DNA of 64,000 nt, taken from NCBI GenBank assembly GCA_050123275.1, contig JASFHK010000006.1, positions 36,055 through 100,054 on the forward strand, read 5' to 3'. This document shows, one piece after another, positions 42,002-51,059 of the stretch. The translations under genes and the position numbers were made by a program. Below the pieces are notes generated by a model. It ran no database searches and was not told where the DNA came from. It worked only from the letters and a program-made list of their open reading frames with translations. Every line of letters begins with the position of its first letter. The first letter of the stretch is position 1. This stretch comes from E44-bin88 sp050123275. GTDB lineage: Bacteria; Chloroflexota; Dehalococcoidia; Dehalococcoidales; BS750m-G39.

Positions 42002-43957
42002 ATGAAAAGAATAACGACGGTATTGCTGGTGTTGACCCTGGTGTTGGCTCTAATTCCCGGTCTTATAGCTTGTTCCGACGGCAACGCCGGCTCCGGGGAT
42101 AACGCATCGGCGCCCCAGTACGCCAACGGGGACGGAAATGAAATTCAGGACTCGGTTGTTAACTATAGCGACGTTTCCGTTGAATATGATAACGACGACG
42201 AGTATTCCAGATGGGATAGCGTTTCAACGTCCGCTATCTCCCTGAAAGGCGATTCGATAAAACTGGTCGGGGGTGGGGCCATGGTTATCGGTACCAGTAT
42301 AACTATTATTTCCGCAGGCACCTACAGCCTGAGCGGCATACTGGACGATGGGCAGATAATCGTTGATACCGAAGACAAGGCAACGGTAAGGCTCGTCCTG
42401 AACGGAGCGGATATCAGCTGTTCCACGAGCGCTCCCATTTATGTTGTCGACGCGGCAAAAGTAGTCATTACCCTGGCCGACGGCACCGAAAATTACATCA
42501 GGGACGGGGATACCTATATCTTGGAGGACGCGGAGTCGGACGAACCCAACGCCGCTATTTTCAGCAAGGACGACCTCACTATTAACGGCAACGGTTCGCT
42601 GACCGTCGAGGCTAACTACAACAACGGCATTCAAAGCAAAGACGAGCTTAAAATCATTAGCGGCAATATCACGGTAAACGCCGCCAACGATGGCATCAAG
42701 GGCCGGGACTGCCTGGCTATCAAGGACGGTAATATCACCGTGGACGCGGGCGGCGACGGTATGCAATCCAATAACGACGAGGATGCGGCAAAGGGCCTTG
42801 TCTTCATCGAGGGCGGCATGATAAATATCACTGCCGGCGAGGACGGCATTCAGGCGGAAACGGGCCTTATTGTCAGCGACGGCGATATAAAAATAACTAC
42901 GGGTGACGGCAGCACCGCTAGCGGTTATAGCCCGACTATCGGTGACGGTTTTCGGAGGGATATGGGCAGGGAGAGATGGGATACGGAAGACACTCCCGAT
43001 AACGGTAACTCTAATACCAGCGCCAAGGGGTTAAAGGCCGGTGCCTATCTGGAAATCACGAGCGGTACTATCAATATAGATTCCGCCGATGACTCCCTCC
43101 ATTCCAATAACATCCTGACGATTAGCGGCGGAGACATTGTTTTAGCCTCCGGCGACGACGGCATACACTCTGACCTCACTTTGGAGGTTAACGGCGCCGA
43201 TATAAACATTACCAAGTGCTACGAGGGCATCGAAAGCGCCGCCATTACCATCAATGACGGTAATATCCACATCGTGTCCAGTGATGACGCTATAAACGTC
43301 TCCGGCGCTGCTGGTGGCGGCCAGACGATGAGACCTCCGGGACAAACCGACTTCAACCTTTCCGGCAATAATCACCTCTGCATCAACGGTGGCTATACCG
43401 TAATCCAGGCTATCGGCGATGGCCTAGATATAAACGGCTCAATAACTATGACCGGAGGCGTTGTTATCATCAATGGGCCGTCAAGTCCCATGAATGGTGC
43501 CGTGGATTACTATAACGGCTTCCAGGTCAGCGGTGGTTTTATTATCGCTGTCGGCAGCTCGTTTATGGCACAGGCTCCCGACATGTCGTCTACCCAATAT
43601 TCAGTGCTGCTATTCCTTTCATCGGTACAGCCGGCGGGCACTACGCTTCACATCGAAACCGAAAACGGCGAAGAAGTGCTTACCTTCGTGCCGACTACGG
43701 CCTATCAATCGGTAGTATTCTGCTCTCCCGAACTGGAAGAGGGTACCAGCTATATCGTTTACACCGGGGGTAGCTCGACGGGTACGGTTAGCGACGGTCT
43801 ATATTCAGGAGGAGAATACAGCGGCGGTGACCAAATTGCCAGTTTTGTGATTTCAAACACGGTTACCATTGTCGGCTCATTGTTCGGTGACGGCTTCGGT
43901 GATGGCGATGGTTTCCCCAATGGGGGTGGTATGCCTCCCGGTGACTGGCGTCGTTAG
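42002..43957 (+). CDS. Beta-helix lipoprotein (carbohydrate-binding-like, DUF4353)
   Basis: A 651-residue exported protein. A lipoprotein signal peptide ends at LIPGLIAC (Cys24). After a linker, residues about 55-560 form many short repeats of the style GGDGMQSNNDE, GEDGIQAETGL, ADDSLHSNNIL and GDDGIHSDLTL, a right-handed beta-helix with exposed Asp/Gly turns as in DUF4353 proteins. The C-terminus is Gly/Asp-rich. It should sit on the outer face of the membrane. Homologues accompany CotH, VTC and DUF4956 proteins. It may bind carbohydrate or calcium; no catalytic site is seen. Confidence 0.85.
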   Translation: MKRITTVLLVLTLVLALIPGLIACSDGNAGSGDNASAPQYANGDGNEIQDSVVNYSDVSVEYDNDDEYSRWDSVSTSAISLKGDSIKLVGGGAMVIGTSITIISAGTYSLSGILDDGQIIVDTEDKATVRLVLNGADISCSTSAPIYVVDAAKVVITLADGTENYIRDGDTYILEDAESDEPNAAIFSKDDLTINGNGSLTVEANYNNGIQSKDELKIISGNITVNAANDGIKGRDCLAIKDGNITVDAGGDGMQSNNDEDAAKGLVFIEGGMINITAGEDGIQAETGLIVSDGDIKITTGDGSTASGYSPTIGDGFRRDMGRERWDTEDTPDNGNSNTSAKGLKAGAYLEITSGTINIDSADDSLHSNNILTISGGDIVLASGDDGIHSDLTLEVNGADINITKCYEGIESAAITINDGNIHIVSSDDAINVSGAAGGGQTMRPPGQTDFNLSGNNHLCINGGYTVIQAIGDGLDINGSITMTGGVVIINGPSSPMNGAVDYYNGFQVSGGFIIAVGSSFMAQAPDMSSTQYSVLLFLSSVQPAGTTLHIETENGEEVLTFVPTTAYQSVVFCSPELEEGTSYIVYTGGSSTGTVSDGLYSGGEYSGGDQIASFVISNTVTIVGSLFGDGFGDGDGFPNGGGMPPGDWRR

Positions 43958-43995
43958 TACCGGTATCACTTCAACTAAATTTTTGCCAAATAGGA

Positions 43996-44024
43996 TTGAC
44001 TAAGTACTAGCTTTAAGATATAGT
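43996..44024 (+). promoter_or_regulatory. Strong promoter of the split-phosphotransferase operon
   Basis: -35 TTGACT (43996-44001), a 17-base spacer and -10 TATAGT (44019-44024). The ATG at 44038 is only 13 bases beyond the -10, with no ribosome site, so the message is probably leaderless or nearly so. Confidence 0.7.
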
Positions 44025-44037
44025 ATTTCTAATCGAA

Positions 44038-45723
44038 ATGGCTGCTGTATACGGTGTACCGCGCTTCGAGTTTGATGAAGAGAACGACCTCAAGAACTAT
44101 ACGGTCTGGCTAGCCGACGTCGGTCACGGAACACCGCCTTGGCGGCCTCTTTTTTTTGTCGAGAGCTGGGGCCGATGGGCCTACCGTTCCATCCAGCGGG
44201 GTGCCGAACGGCTCTGCCTGCCCACCACCAGGGGCTGGGACATCAGGTTCATTGACGGTTACCCGTACCCCACTGTGATTGAGACCTCGCCCGAGGAAGC
44301 CAAGCAACGTCAGCTGGTATTCAGAGACAGGATAAAGCCCTATATCGAGGACTTCGACGCTGTCTGGGAAAAACGCAAGGCCGACCTGATGAAAGCCTAC
44401 CGCAAGCTCAGAAAAAAGTACGGCCTGAAGAAGTACCAGGATATCAAGAAACTGAGCAACATCGATCTCCTCGACTGCTTCGACGATTACATGCAGGTGG
44501 ACAGGCTACAGTGGGAAGTCCACATGGAAATGATGATGCCGGCCTTCTACCTCTTCGGCCTTTTCGACCAGATGTGCCGTGAGATGCTCGGCTTCGGCCA
44601 TAACGACCCCGTATTCGCCAGATTGATGGCTGGCTTCGACAGTATGCTCTTCCACTTTAATAAGGAGATCTGGCGGCTGGGCAAGCGGGTCCATGAGTTT
44701 GGCTTGTCCGCTCTTTTCCGCAGCACCAAGGACGATAGGGTGCTGCTGGCCAAGCTGGCCAAGAGCCGCGACGGCAAAAAGTGGCTCAAGGAGTACCAAG
44801 ACTTTCTGGAGGTCCACGGCTGGCGTAACGAACGTATGCTGGACTGGGCGACGCCGAACTGGCTGGAAGAGCCTCGCCTGGGCATACCCTTGATAAAGGT
44901 GGCTATAAGCACCAAGGGAGTCTACTCGATAGACCAGAGGCGGCAGCGGGCTATCAGGGAAAGGGAAGAGGCGGAAAAGGAGGTCCTGGCCAGAGTGCCC
45001 GCCGAGCAGAGGGTATGGTTCGAGGCCCTGATGAGGGCGGCCCAGAACGCGGGCGCCTGGAGCGAGGACCACACCTACTACTGCGAGCTCTACGGCCACG
45101 GGATGGGACGATGGATAACCCGGGAAATCGGGCGGCGTTTTGCCGAGGCCGGTGTCATCGACGACCCCGAGGATATCTACTTCGCAGTGGCCGACGAGAT
45201 AGAAAGAGCCATGATACCGATGGGGAAGGTTAAGCTGCAACGCCAGGTCAACCGGCGCAAGAGAGAATGGAAGAGATACCTCAAGCGCGAACCCAAGCCC
45301 TTCTACGGCAATATCGAGCGCGTGCAAGATATGGTAAAGAAAGATCCCACCATCTCCGTCTCCACCTCGGCTCCCATCGTCAGGGAGGAGCTAAAGGCCG
45401 ACCTTTACGGAGCCGCCTCGGCTCCCGGCGTGGTGGAGGGGGTTGCCCGCATCATAATGACCGAGGACAAATTGGCCGACCTCAAGCCGGGAGAGATTCT
45501 GGTGGCCCCGGGGACGAGCGCCCCCTGGACACCGGCCTTCGAGATAATCGAGGGCCTCATCACCGATGGCGGCGGGGCTCTCTGTCACGCCGTAATCGTG
45601 GCCCGGGAGTACGGCACTCCCGCGGTCACTGGCTGCGTCGAGGCTACCAAGAAGATTAAGACCGGCGACCGGGTAAGGGTTGACGGCGACCTCGGTGTGG
45701 TCTATATATTAAGAGAAGAATAA
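44038..45723 (+). CDS. PEP-utilising (swivelling His) domain protein, phenylphosphate-synthase-alpha-like
   Basis: A 561-residue protein. The C-terminal 110 residues are the swivelling phosphohistidine domain of PEP synthase and PPDK; the phosphorylated His is His517 in GGALCHAVIVAREYGTPAVTG. The first 440 residues are helical, charged and unlike the PEP/pyruvate barrel. The ATP-grasp half is a separate protein (46462-47505). This split matches phenylphosphate synthase (70-kDa His protein plus 40-kDa ATP-binding protein), which phosphorylates phenol using ATP. The acceptor here is unknown. It is the first gene of a tight rightward cluster and lacks a ribosome site. Confidence 0.85.
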   Translation: MAAVYGVPRFEFDEENDLKNYTVWLADVGHGTPPWRPLFFVESWGRWAYRSIQRGAERLCLPTTRGWDIRFIDGYPYPTVIETSPEEAKQRQLVFRDRIKPYIEDFDAVWEKRKADLMKAYRKLRKKYGLKKYQDIKKLSNIDLLDCFDDYMQVDRLQWEVHMEMMMPAFYLFGLFDQMCREMLGFGHNDPVFARLMAGFDSMLFHFNKEIWRLGKRVHEFGLSALFRSTKDDRVLLAKLAKSRDGKKWLKEYQDFLEVHGWRNERMLDWATPNWLEEPRLGIPLIKVAISTKGVYSIDQRRQRAIREREEAEKEVLARVPAEQRVWFEALMRAAQNAGAWSEDHTYYCELYGHGMGRWITREIGRRFAEAGVIDDPEDIYFAVADEIERAMIPMGKVKLQRQVNRRKREWKRYLKREPKPFYGNIERVQDMVKKDPTISVSTSAPIVREELKADLYGAASAPGVVEGVARIIMTEDKLADLKPGEILVAPGTSAPWTPAFEIIEGLITDGGGALCHAVIVAREYGTPAVTGCVEATKKIKTGDRVRVDGDLGVVYILREE

Positions 45724-45744
45724 CCGGTTTAGTTGGGATGTGCC

Positions 45745-46449
45745 GTGGCGAGCCAGGCTGGTAAACAGGTAAAGGTTCCGGCCGAGCCAGAACCTTTAGA
45801 GATAGACCTCTCAAGGACGGCAGTCACCGTGGTCGATATGCAGAACACCTTTGTGCGCCGCGGTGGCATTTTCGACCTGGCTGGTTTTAACATTTCCACT
45901 ACCGAAAAAATCATCGAGCCCTGCCGGGCGATAGCCAAGTTAGCGCGAGAAAAGGGGATTAAGGTTATATACACGCAGATGGCTTACAGCCCCGACCTTG
46001 CCGATAGCGGCGGGCAAGAATCACCCCTCTGGCATAAATCGCGGGGGTTATCCCTGCTTCGCCAGCGCCCCGAATTAAAGGAAAAGCTCTATATTCCCGG
46101 CACCTGGGGGGCGGATATCATTGAAGAACTTGAGCCACAGCCGGGTGATATAATCGTTCGGAAGCAAAAGCACGACGGCTTTATCGGTACCGACCTGGAC
46201 GCTGTTTTGCGGGCCCACAACCTGAAGTACCTGGTATTCGTCGGAACCGCCACCAACATCTGTGTCGAGTCCACCCTCAGGCACGCCTTCTCCCTGGATT
46301 ACTTCCCCCTCCTGGTATCCGACGCGGTAAGCCCGCTGGGCCCGAGAAAAACCCAGGAGACGACTATTTTCAACGTCCGGAATACTTTCGGCTGGGTAAC
46401 TACCTCCGAAAATCTACTGAATGCTATCAGGTCTGCCGAAAAACCATAG
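45745..46449 (+). CDS. Isochorismatase-family cysteine hydrolase
   Basis: A 234-residue cysteine hydrolase of the isochorismatase/nicotinamidase superfamily. The catalytic triad is visible as Asp in TVVDMQNTF, Lys in IVRKQKHDGF and Cys in GTATNICVESTLRHAF; a cis-peptide GTATN turn precedes the Cys. Members hydrolyse amides, N-carbamoyl groups or isochorismate. I prefer GTG 45745; TTG 45733 is an alternative. It lies between the two halves of the split phosphotransferase, 12 bases before the ATP-binding half, so it probably acts on the same compound. Confidence 0.88.
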   Translation: MASQAGKQVKVPAEPEPLEIDLSRTAVTVVDMQNTFVRRGGIFDLAGFNISTTEKIIEPCRAIAKLAREKGIKVIYTQMAYSPDLADSGGQESPLWHKSRGLSLLRQRPELKEKLYIPGTWGADIIEELEPQPGDIIVRKQKHDGFIGTDLDAVLRAHNLKYLVFVGTATNICVESTLRHAFSLDYFPLLVSDAVSPLGPRKTQETTIFNVRNTFGWVTTSENLLNAIRSAEKP

Positions 46450-46461
46450 CAGGAGGTTGCC

Positions 46462-47505
46462 GTGTCCAAGAAATGGATTAGCTGGTTCGAAGAGCTGTGC
46501 CACGGGGACAGCGAACTGGTGGGGAAGAAGTGCGCCAACCTGGGTGAGATGACCAAAATGGGCCTGAGAGTCCCCCCCGGCTTTGCCCTCTCTGTAGAGG
46601 CCTATCGCGACTTCATGGATATGACCGGGGCAATTGAGGAAATAAGCAGATACCTGGACAAGGCCAAACCCAAAGACATCAAGCAGTTCACCCGGTCCAG
46701 CGCCGAGATACGACAGATTGTACAGTCCAAGCCCATGCCCGCCGAGATGGAAAAGACGGTGGTATCCTGCTACCGGGAGCTTTGCCGGCAATGTGGTACC
46801 GAGGTGCCCATCTCAACACGCTCGGCCGGCCCGTCCAGCCACCCCGGCCAGTACGAGACCTATCTCAATGTAATCGGGGGCTCGGATCTGGTGGATAAAA
46901 TCAAGAAGGTCTGGGCCAGCACCTTTAACCCCCGCTCCCTGGCTTTCCGCAACCGCAAGAAGATGCCCTTGGAAAGCGACCCTATCGGTGTCGCCGTGCT
47001 CAAGATGGTCAACGCCCGGGCGGCCGGGGTTATCTTTACCGCCGACCCCAACACCGGCGATACTCAACGGATGATAATCGAGGCCAACTGGGGGCTGGGG
47101 GAAAGCGTGGTCAGCGGCGATTCCACCCCCGATGTTTTCATTCTGGACAAGGCCAGCCTGGAGATAAAAGAAAAGAAGCTGGGGCCGAAGTGCCACTACG
47201 TGACCTGCAAGGAGGTGGGGGTGGCTGAGGAGGAGCTGCCTGCGGAGAAGACGGAGCAGTTCTGTTTGAGCGATGATGAGGCCAGAGAGATAGGCAGGTT
47301 GGGCAAGGTGCTGGAAGAGCATTTCGGCAAACCCCAGGATGTCGAGTGGGGCGTAGAAGAAGGCGTCCCGCTGGCGGAGAGCGTCGTCCTGTTGCAGACC
47401 AGGCCCGAGGTTATCGCCAAAACCAAGCCTCCCGTTGACAAGATTGTCGACCTGATGTTGGACCGCATCTCGAAGGGGGTGGGGTTCGAAGGTCTCGATA
47501 TGTAA
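46462..47505 (+). CDS. PEP/pyruvate-binding ATP-grasp domain protein, phenylphosphate-synthase-beta-like
   Basis: A 347-residue protein equal to the N-terminal nucleotide domain of PEP synthase and PPDK. Signatures are KCANLGEMTKMGLRVPPGFA, STRSAGPSSHPGQYETYLNV, GVIFTADPNTGD, EANWGLGESVVSG and LLQTRPE at the C-terminal end. It ends where the swivelling domain would begin, so it must act with the His517 protein encoded 740 bases upstream: it phosphorylates that histidine from ATP. The start is GTG with a GCAGGAGG site. Rifampin phosphotransferase and phenylphosphate synthase are the nearest functional models. Confidence 0.88.
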   Translation: MSKKWISWFEELCHGDSELVGKKCANLGEMTKMGLRVPPGFALSVEAYRDFMDMTGAIEEISRYLDKAKPKDIKQFTRSSAEIRQIVQSKPMPAEMEKTVVSCYRELCRQCGTEVPISTRSAGPSSHPGQYETYLNVIGGSDLVDKIKKVWASTFNPRSLAFRNRKKMPLESDPIGVAVLKMVNARAAGVIFTADPNTGDTQRMIIEANWGLGESVVSGDSTPDVFILDKASLEIKEKKLGPKCHYVTCKEVGVAEEELPAEKTEQFCLSDDEAREIGRLGKVLEEHFGKPQDVEWGVEEGVPLAESVVLLQTRPEVIAKTKPPVDKIVDLMLDRISKGVGFEGLDM

Positions 47506-47559
47506 CGCCCGGTAAACCGGGTTATCCGATATAGTCCGGGGAGAAGAGAAGGAGCCGCT

Positions 47560-48789
47560 TTGAAGAGAATAGTCATCATCGGTACCCTGCACAACAGGGT
47601 TGAAGAGCATCGCTACCTGAAGGAGCTTATCTCGAAGCGGGGGCACCGGCCTTTCATTATAGATATCGGCTACAGGGAGGAGGCCGGCCTGGAGGCAGAT
47701 ATCACTGCCGAAGAGGTGGCCCGCGCGGCCGGAACCGAGCTAAAAAAGCTACGGGACGACAGAGAAAGAGCCAGGGGAAGCGAGATGATGATTAAGGGGG
47801 CGATAGCCAAACTGAAAGCCCTCTGCCAGGCGGGAGATGTGGCCGGGATGATTTCCATCGGCGGCATGAGCACCCTGGTGATGGCCGCCAACATTATGAA
47901 GGAAATGCCCTTCAGTATTCCCAAGCTTATCCTATCCAGTGTCGCCTCCATGCCCAGCGCCAACCGCTTGCTGGGCCCTACGGGCATAACCGTGATGCCT
48001 TCCCTGATTGATACCAGAGGCCTTAATAGCCTGCTCAAAGTCCAGCTGAGCCGGGCCGCCGGCGCTATCTGCGGCATGGTGGAGGGTGACATTCCCACCC
48101 ATCCCAGGGGAAGCAAGCCGGTGATAGCCATGTCCAGCTACGGATATCTGGAAAACTGCGCCCGCCATGTCAGGGAGATGCTGGAAGACAAATACGAGCT
48201 CGTCGGCTTCCACGCCAGCGGAATGCCCGAGGTAGCCATGGAAAAGCTTATCGAGGAAGACTTTTTCAGCGGCGTTATCGACCTGGTGCCTTCCAGCATC
48301 ACTAACGAGAAGTTCGATGGCTCGCGAATCTCCTGGCCCCGGCGCTTAGAAGTGGCCGGGGGAAAAGGCATACCGCAGGTGGTAGCTCCGGGCGGGGTGG
48401 AAACCATTTCCCGTACCGGGCTTACCGCCAAAGAGCTGGCCCCCGAGCTTGAGAAACGCAAGCACTTTCGTATGGACGCGCTACGGGTAACCGTTTGGCT
48501 GAGTGCCGGGGAATTAAGGGATATCGCCGCAGTCTACGCCGAGAAGCTCAACAAGGCGGTAGGCCCGACCAAGTTTCTCATCCCCAAACAAGGCTGGATT
48601 TCCATCGAAAAAGAGGGCAGCGACTTCTATTACCCGGAAGGCATACAGGCCTTTGTCGACGGACTTAAAGGAAAGCTAAAGGCAGAGATTGAAATAAGAG
48701 AGGTGGATGCCAATATCGATGACCCGGCTTTCGCCCGGGCCGTTGTTAGCGCTTTCGAGGAAGTAATGAGCTTAAAGAACGGCGGCTAA
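47560..48789 (+). CDS. UPF0261/Tm-1-like ATP-binding protein
   Basis: A 409-residue member of the UPF0261 family, whose plant relative is the N-terminal part of tomato resistance protein Tm-1. Family signatures are GTLHNRVEEHRYLKELI near the start, ISIGGMSTLVMAANIM, LGPTGITVMPSLIDTRGLN and GFHASGMPEVAMEKLIEEDFF, then PGGVETISRTG. The start is TTG 47560 with AGAAGGAG upstream. UPF0261 proteins bind ATP-like ligands but have no established reaction. Its presence beside a split phosphotransferase suggests a step on a phosphorylated compound. Confidence 0.88.
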   Translation: MKRIVIIGTLHNRVEEHRYLKELISKRGHRPFIIDIGYREEAGLEADITAEEVARAAGTELKKLRDDRERARGSEMMIKGAIAKLKALCQAGDVAGMISIGGMSTLVMAANIMKEMPFSIPKLILSSVASMPSANRLLGPTGITVMPSLIDTRGLNSLLKVQLSRAAGAICGMVEGDIPTHPRGSKPVIAMSSYGYLENCARHVREMLEDKYELVGFHASGMPEVAMEKLIEEDFFSGVIDLVPSSITNEKFDGSRISWPRRLEVAGGKGIPQVVAPGGVETISRTGLTAKELAPELEKRKHFRMDALRVTVWLSAGELRDIAAVYAEKLNKAVGPTKFLIPKQGWISIEKEGSDFYYPEGIQAFVDGLKGKLKAEIEIREVDANIDDPAFARAVVSAFEEVMSLKNGG

Positions 48790-48838
48790 AATACCGGGTA
48801 TCCCCCGTTCGTGAAGTCTGCCCTGAGGGAGTTTGACC

Positions 48839-50209
48839 ATGGCTAATAAAGAGATTTATTTCGTCGACGTAACCACACGAGACGGCAACCAGAGTCTGTG
48901 GGATGCTACCGGCATCAAGACGGGCATGATACTCCCCATTGCCCCCGTAATGGATAAGGTCGGCTTCAAAGCCATCGACTTTGCCGCCAGCGTGAGCATG
49001 GGGGTATCGGTGCGCTGGCATAAGGAAGACCCCTGGGAAAGAATAAGGCTCTGCGCCAAAGCTATGCCCAACACCAAGCTCACCTTCGGCACCACCGGCC
49101 GGCGCTTCATCGGCTTCAGGCACATGCCGGACTCCATCCAGGCGCTGGTGCTGAAGGTGGTAAAGGACTGCGGCATAAAGCGCGTCTGGATACTTGACGC
49201 CGCCCACGATACAGACCACCTCCTCCGTACCGCGCGCATGGCCAAGGAAGCCGGTATCGATGAGGTGATGATTGCCCTCTCTTACTCCATCAGCCCGGTG
49301 CATAACGATGAGTTCTACGCCCACAAGGCAAGGGAAGTGGCCGCCTCTCCCGATGTCGATATCATCTATCTCAAAGACCAGGGAGGGTTGCTTACTATCG
49401 ACCGGGTGCGGACCCTGGTGCCGACCATACAGCAGAATATCAAGGGGCTGCCCCTGGAGATTCACTCTCATTGCAATACCGGAATGGCCACCCTGTGCTA
49501 CCTGGAGGCGATGAAGCTGGGTATTGATACCTTCCACGTGGCCGTCCCGCCTCTGGCCGACGGCTCCTCATTGCCCTCGGCGCTGAGTATCATGCACAAC
49601 GCCCGCCACCTGGGTTATACCGTCAAGGCGGATGAAGAGGCGCTGAAAGCCTACTCGGCCCACTTCCAGATGATTGCCGAAAAGGAGAACCGCGCGCCGG
49701 GAGCACCGGTGGAACACGATGTCTATTACTACCAGCACCAGATACCGGGAGGGATGCTGTCCACCCTGAAACGCCAGTTGGCGGAGGTGAAGATGGCGCA
49801 TCGCCTGGAGGAAGTCCTGGGGGAGGTGGTTAGGGTGCGTCAGGAGCTGGGCTATCCTATCATGGTCACCCCCTTTTCCCAGTTTGTCGGCACCCAGGCC
49901 ACCATGAATATCATGTCCGGCGAGCGCTACAAGCAGGTTCCCGACGGCGTGCTTCAATATGCGGCCGGCTGGTTCGGTAAGCCCAGCACGCCCATCGACC
50001 CCGACGTCCTGGACAAGCTAAGCAGCCAGCTCCGGGCCAGGGAATTTTTCAACAAGGAGCTGGCCCAGCCCACGGTGGCAGAGATTAGAAAGCAAATGGG
50101 CATCGGCCCCGAGGTTTCCGACGGAGAGTTCCTGCTGCGTTATTCCATGTCGGACAAAGAGGTCGACGAGATGCTGGCCGCCGGCCCGATGAAGACCACT
50201 TACCCTTGA
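48839..50209 (+). CDS. Pyruvate carboxylase subunit B-like (HMGL/carboxyltransferase) protein without biotin domain
   Basis: A 456-residue TIM-barrel protein related to the carboxyltransferase part of pyruvate carboxylase and oxaloacetate decarboxylase. Metal-site residues are seen in VDVTTRDGNQSLW (Asp), HSHCNTG (His-X-His) and the carbamyl-Lys position in YLKDQGGLL. The C-terminal PYC_OADA-like region contains TPFSQFVGTQATMNI. There is no biotinyl domain and no biotin carboxylase in the window, so classical biotin-dependent action is doubtful. I start it at ATG 48839, behind a GAGGGA site, not the TTG six bases earlier. The substrate is unknown. Confidence 0.87.
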   Translation: MANKEIYFVDVTTRDGNQSLWDATGIKTGMILPIAPVMDKVGFKAIDFAASVSMGVSVRWHKEDPWERIRLCAKAMPNTKLTFGTTGRRFIGFRHMPDSIQALVLKVVKDCGIKRVWILDAAHDTDHLLRTARMAKEAGIDEVMIALSYSISPVHNDEFYAHKAREVAASPDVDIIYLKDQGGLLTIDRVRTLVPTIQQNIKGLPLEIHSHCNTGMATLCYLEAMKLGIDTFHVAVPPLADGSSLPSALSIMHNARHLGYTVKADEEALKAYSAHFQMIAEKENRAPGAPVEHDVYYYQHQIPGGMLSTLKRQLAEVKMAHRLEEVLGEVVRVRQELGYPIMVTPFSQFVGTQATMNIMSGERYKQVPDGVLQYAAGWFGKPSTPIDPDVLDKLSSQLRAREFFNKELAQPTVAEIRKQMGIGPEVSDGEFLLRYSMSDKEVDEMLAAGPMKTTYP

Positions 50210-50250
50210 AGAGGTGATATATTGTTAGATATCGCAAGCGGGAGGTTGTC

Positions 50251-51033
50251 ATGCAACTGGAAGGGAAGATAGCCGTTATCACCGGCGGCGGCCGGGGGTT
50301 GGGGAAAGGCATCGCCCTGACCTTTGCCGCCGAGGGCGCCGATGTGGTGATAGCAGCCAGGAACGAGGCGGCTTTAAAGGAAACAGCCGCCGAAATCAAG
50401 GCGATGGGCCGCCAGTGCCTGGCTATAGCTACCGACCAGTCCGTCCCCGAGCAGGTGAGCGACATGGTCGACAGAACCCTGGAAAAATTCGGCAGGGTGG
50501 ACGTTCTGGTCAACAACGCCGGAATCGGCGGCCCTGCCTTGAGTGTGGCCGATATGGACTTGGAGGCCTGGAACCAGACGCTGGCGATAAACCTTACCGG
50601 GGCCATGCTCTGTACAAAGTACGTTCTCAAAAACGACATGATTCCCCGCAAAAGCGGCAGCATCATCAACATATCCTCGGTTTCGGGGCGGAAGGGGCAC
50701 CCCAACCGAAGCCCCTACAGCGTCTCTAAGTGGGGGCTGATTAGCCTCACCCAGAGCCTGGCTCTGGAGGTCGGGCAGTACGGCATCCGGGTAAATTGCA
50801 TCTCCCCCGGGCCGGTGGTGGGAGAGCGAATCGAGTGGGCGCTGCGGCAGGTGAGTAAGAGCAAGGGCATCAGCTACGAACAGGCGGTGGCCGACGAGGT
50901 CGCCCGTACCGCTCTGGGCCGTATGGTCAAACCGGAAGAGGTGGGTTGCCTGGCTGTGTTTCTGGCTTCGGACAAGTCGGCCAGCATTACCGGCCAGACC
51001 ATCAACTGTTCCGCCGGGCTGGTGATGAACTGA
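50251..51033 (+). CDS. Short-chain dehydrogenase/reductase
   Basis: A 260-residue classical SDR. The NAD(P)-binding TGGGRGLGKG is at about 11-20, the NNAG motif follows at about 87-90, and the catalytic Tyr and Lys are in YSVSKWG with a preceding Ser in ISSVSG. The AARNEA segment after beta-2 carries an Arg that favours NADP(H). It oxidises or reduces an alcohol/ketone group, probably in the pathway of this cluster. The ribosome site CGGGAGG is strong and the DUF169 gene follows after 26 bases. Confidence 0.93.
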   Translation: MQLEGKIAVITGGGRGLGKGIALTFAAEGADVVIAARNEAALKETAAEIKAMGRQCLAIATDQSVPEQVSDMVDRTLEKFGRVDVLVNNAGIGGPALSVADMDLEAWNQTLAINLTGAMLCTKYVLKNDMIPRKSGSIINISSVSGRKGHPNRSPYSVSKWGLISLTQSLALEVGQYGIRVNCISPGPVVGERIEWALRQVSKSKGISYEQAVADEVARTALGRMVKPEEVGCLAVFLASDKSASITGQTINCSAGLVMN

Positions 51034-51059
51034 CCCTCAAGGTGGGAAAGGAGACTACA

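Noticed and set aside
44038..47505. Split PEP synthase or pyruvate phosphate dikinase
   Set aside because: Neither half contains the PEP/pyruvate-binding barrel that follows the swivelling domain in those enzymes.
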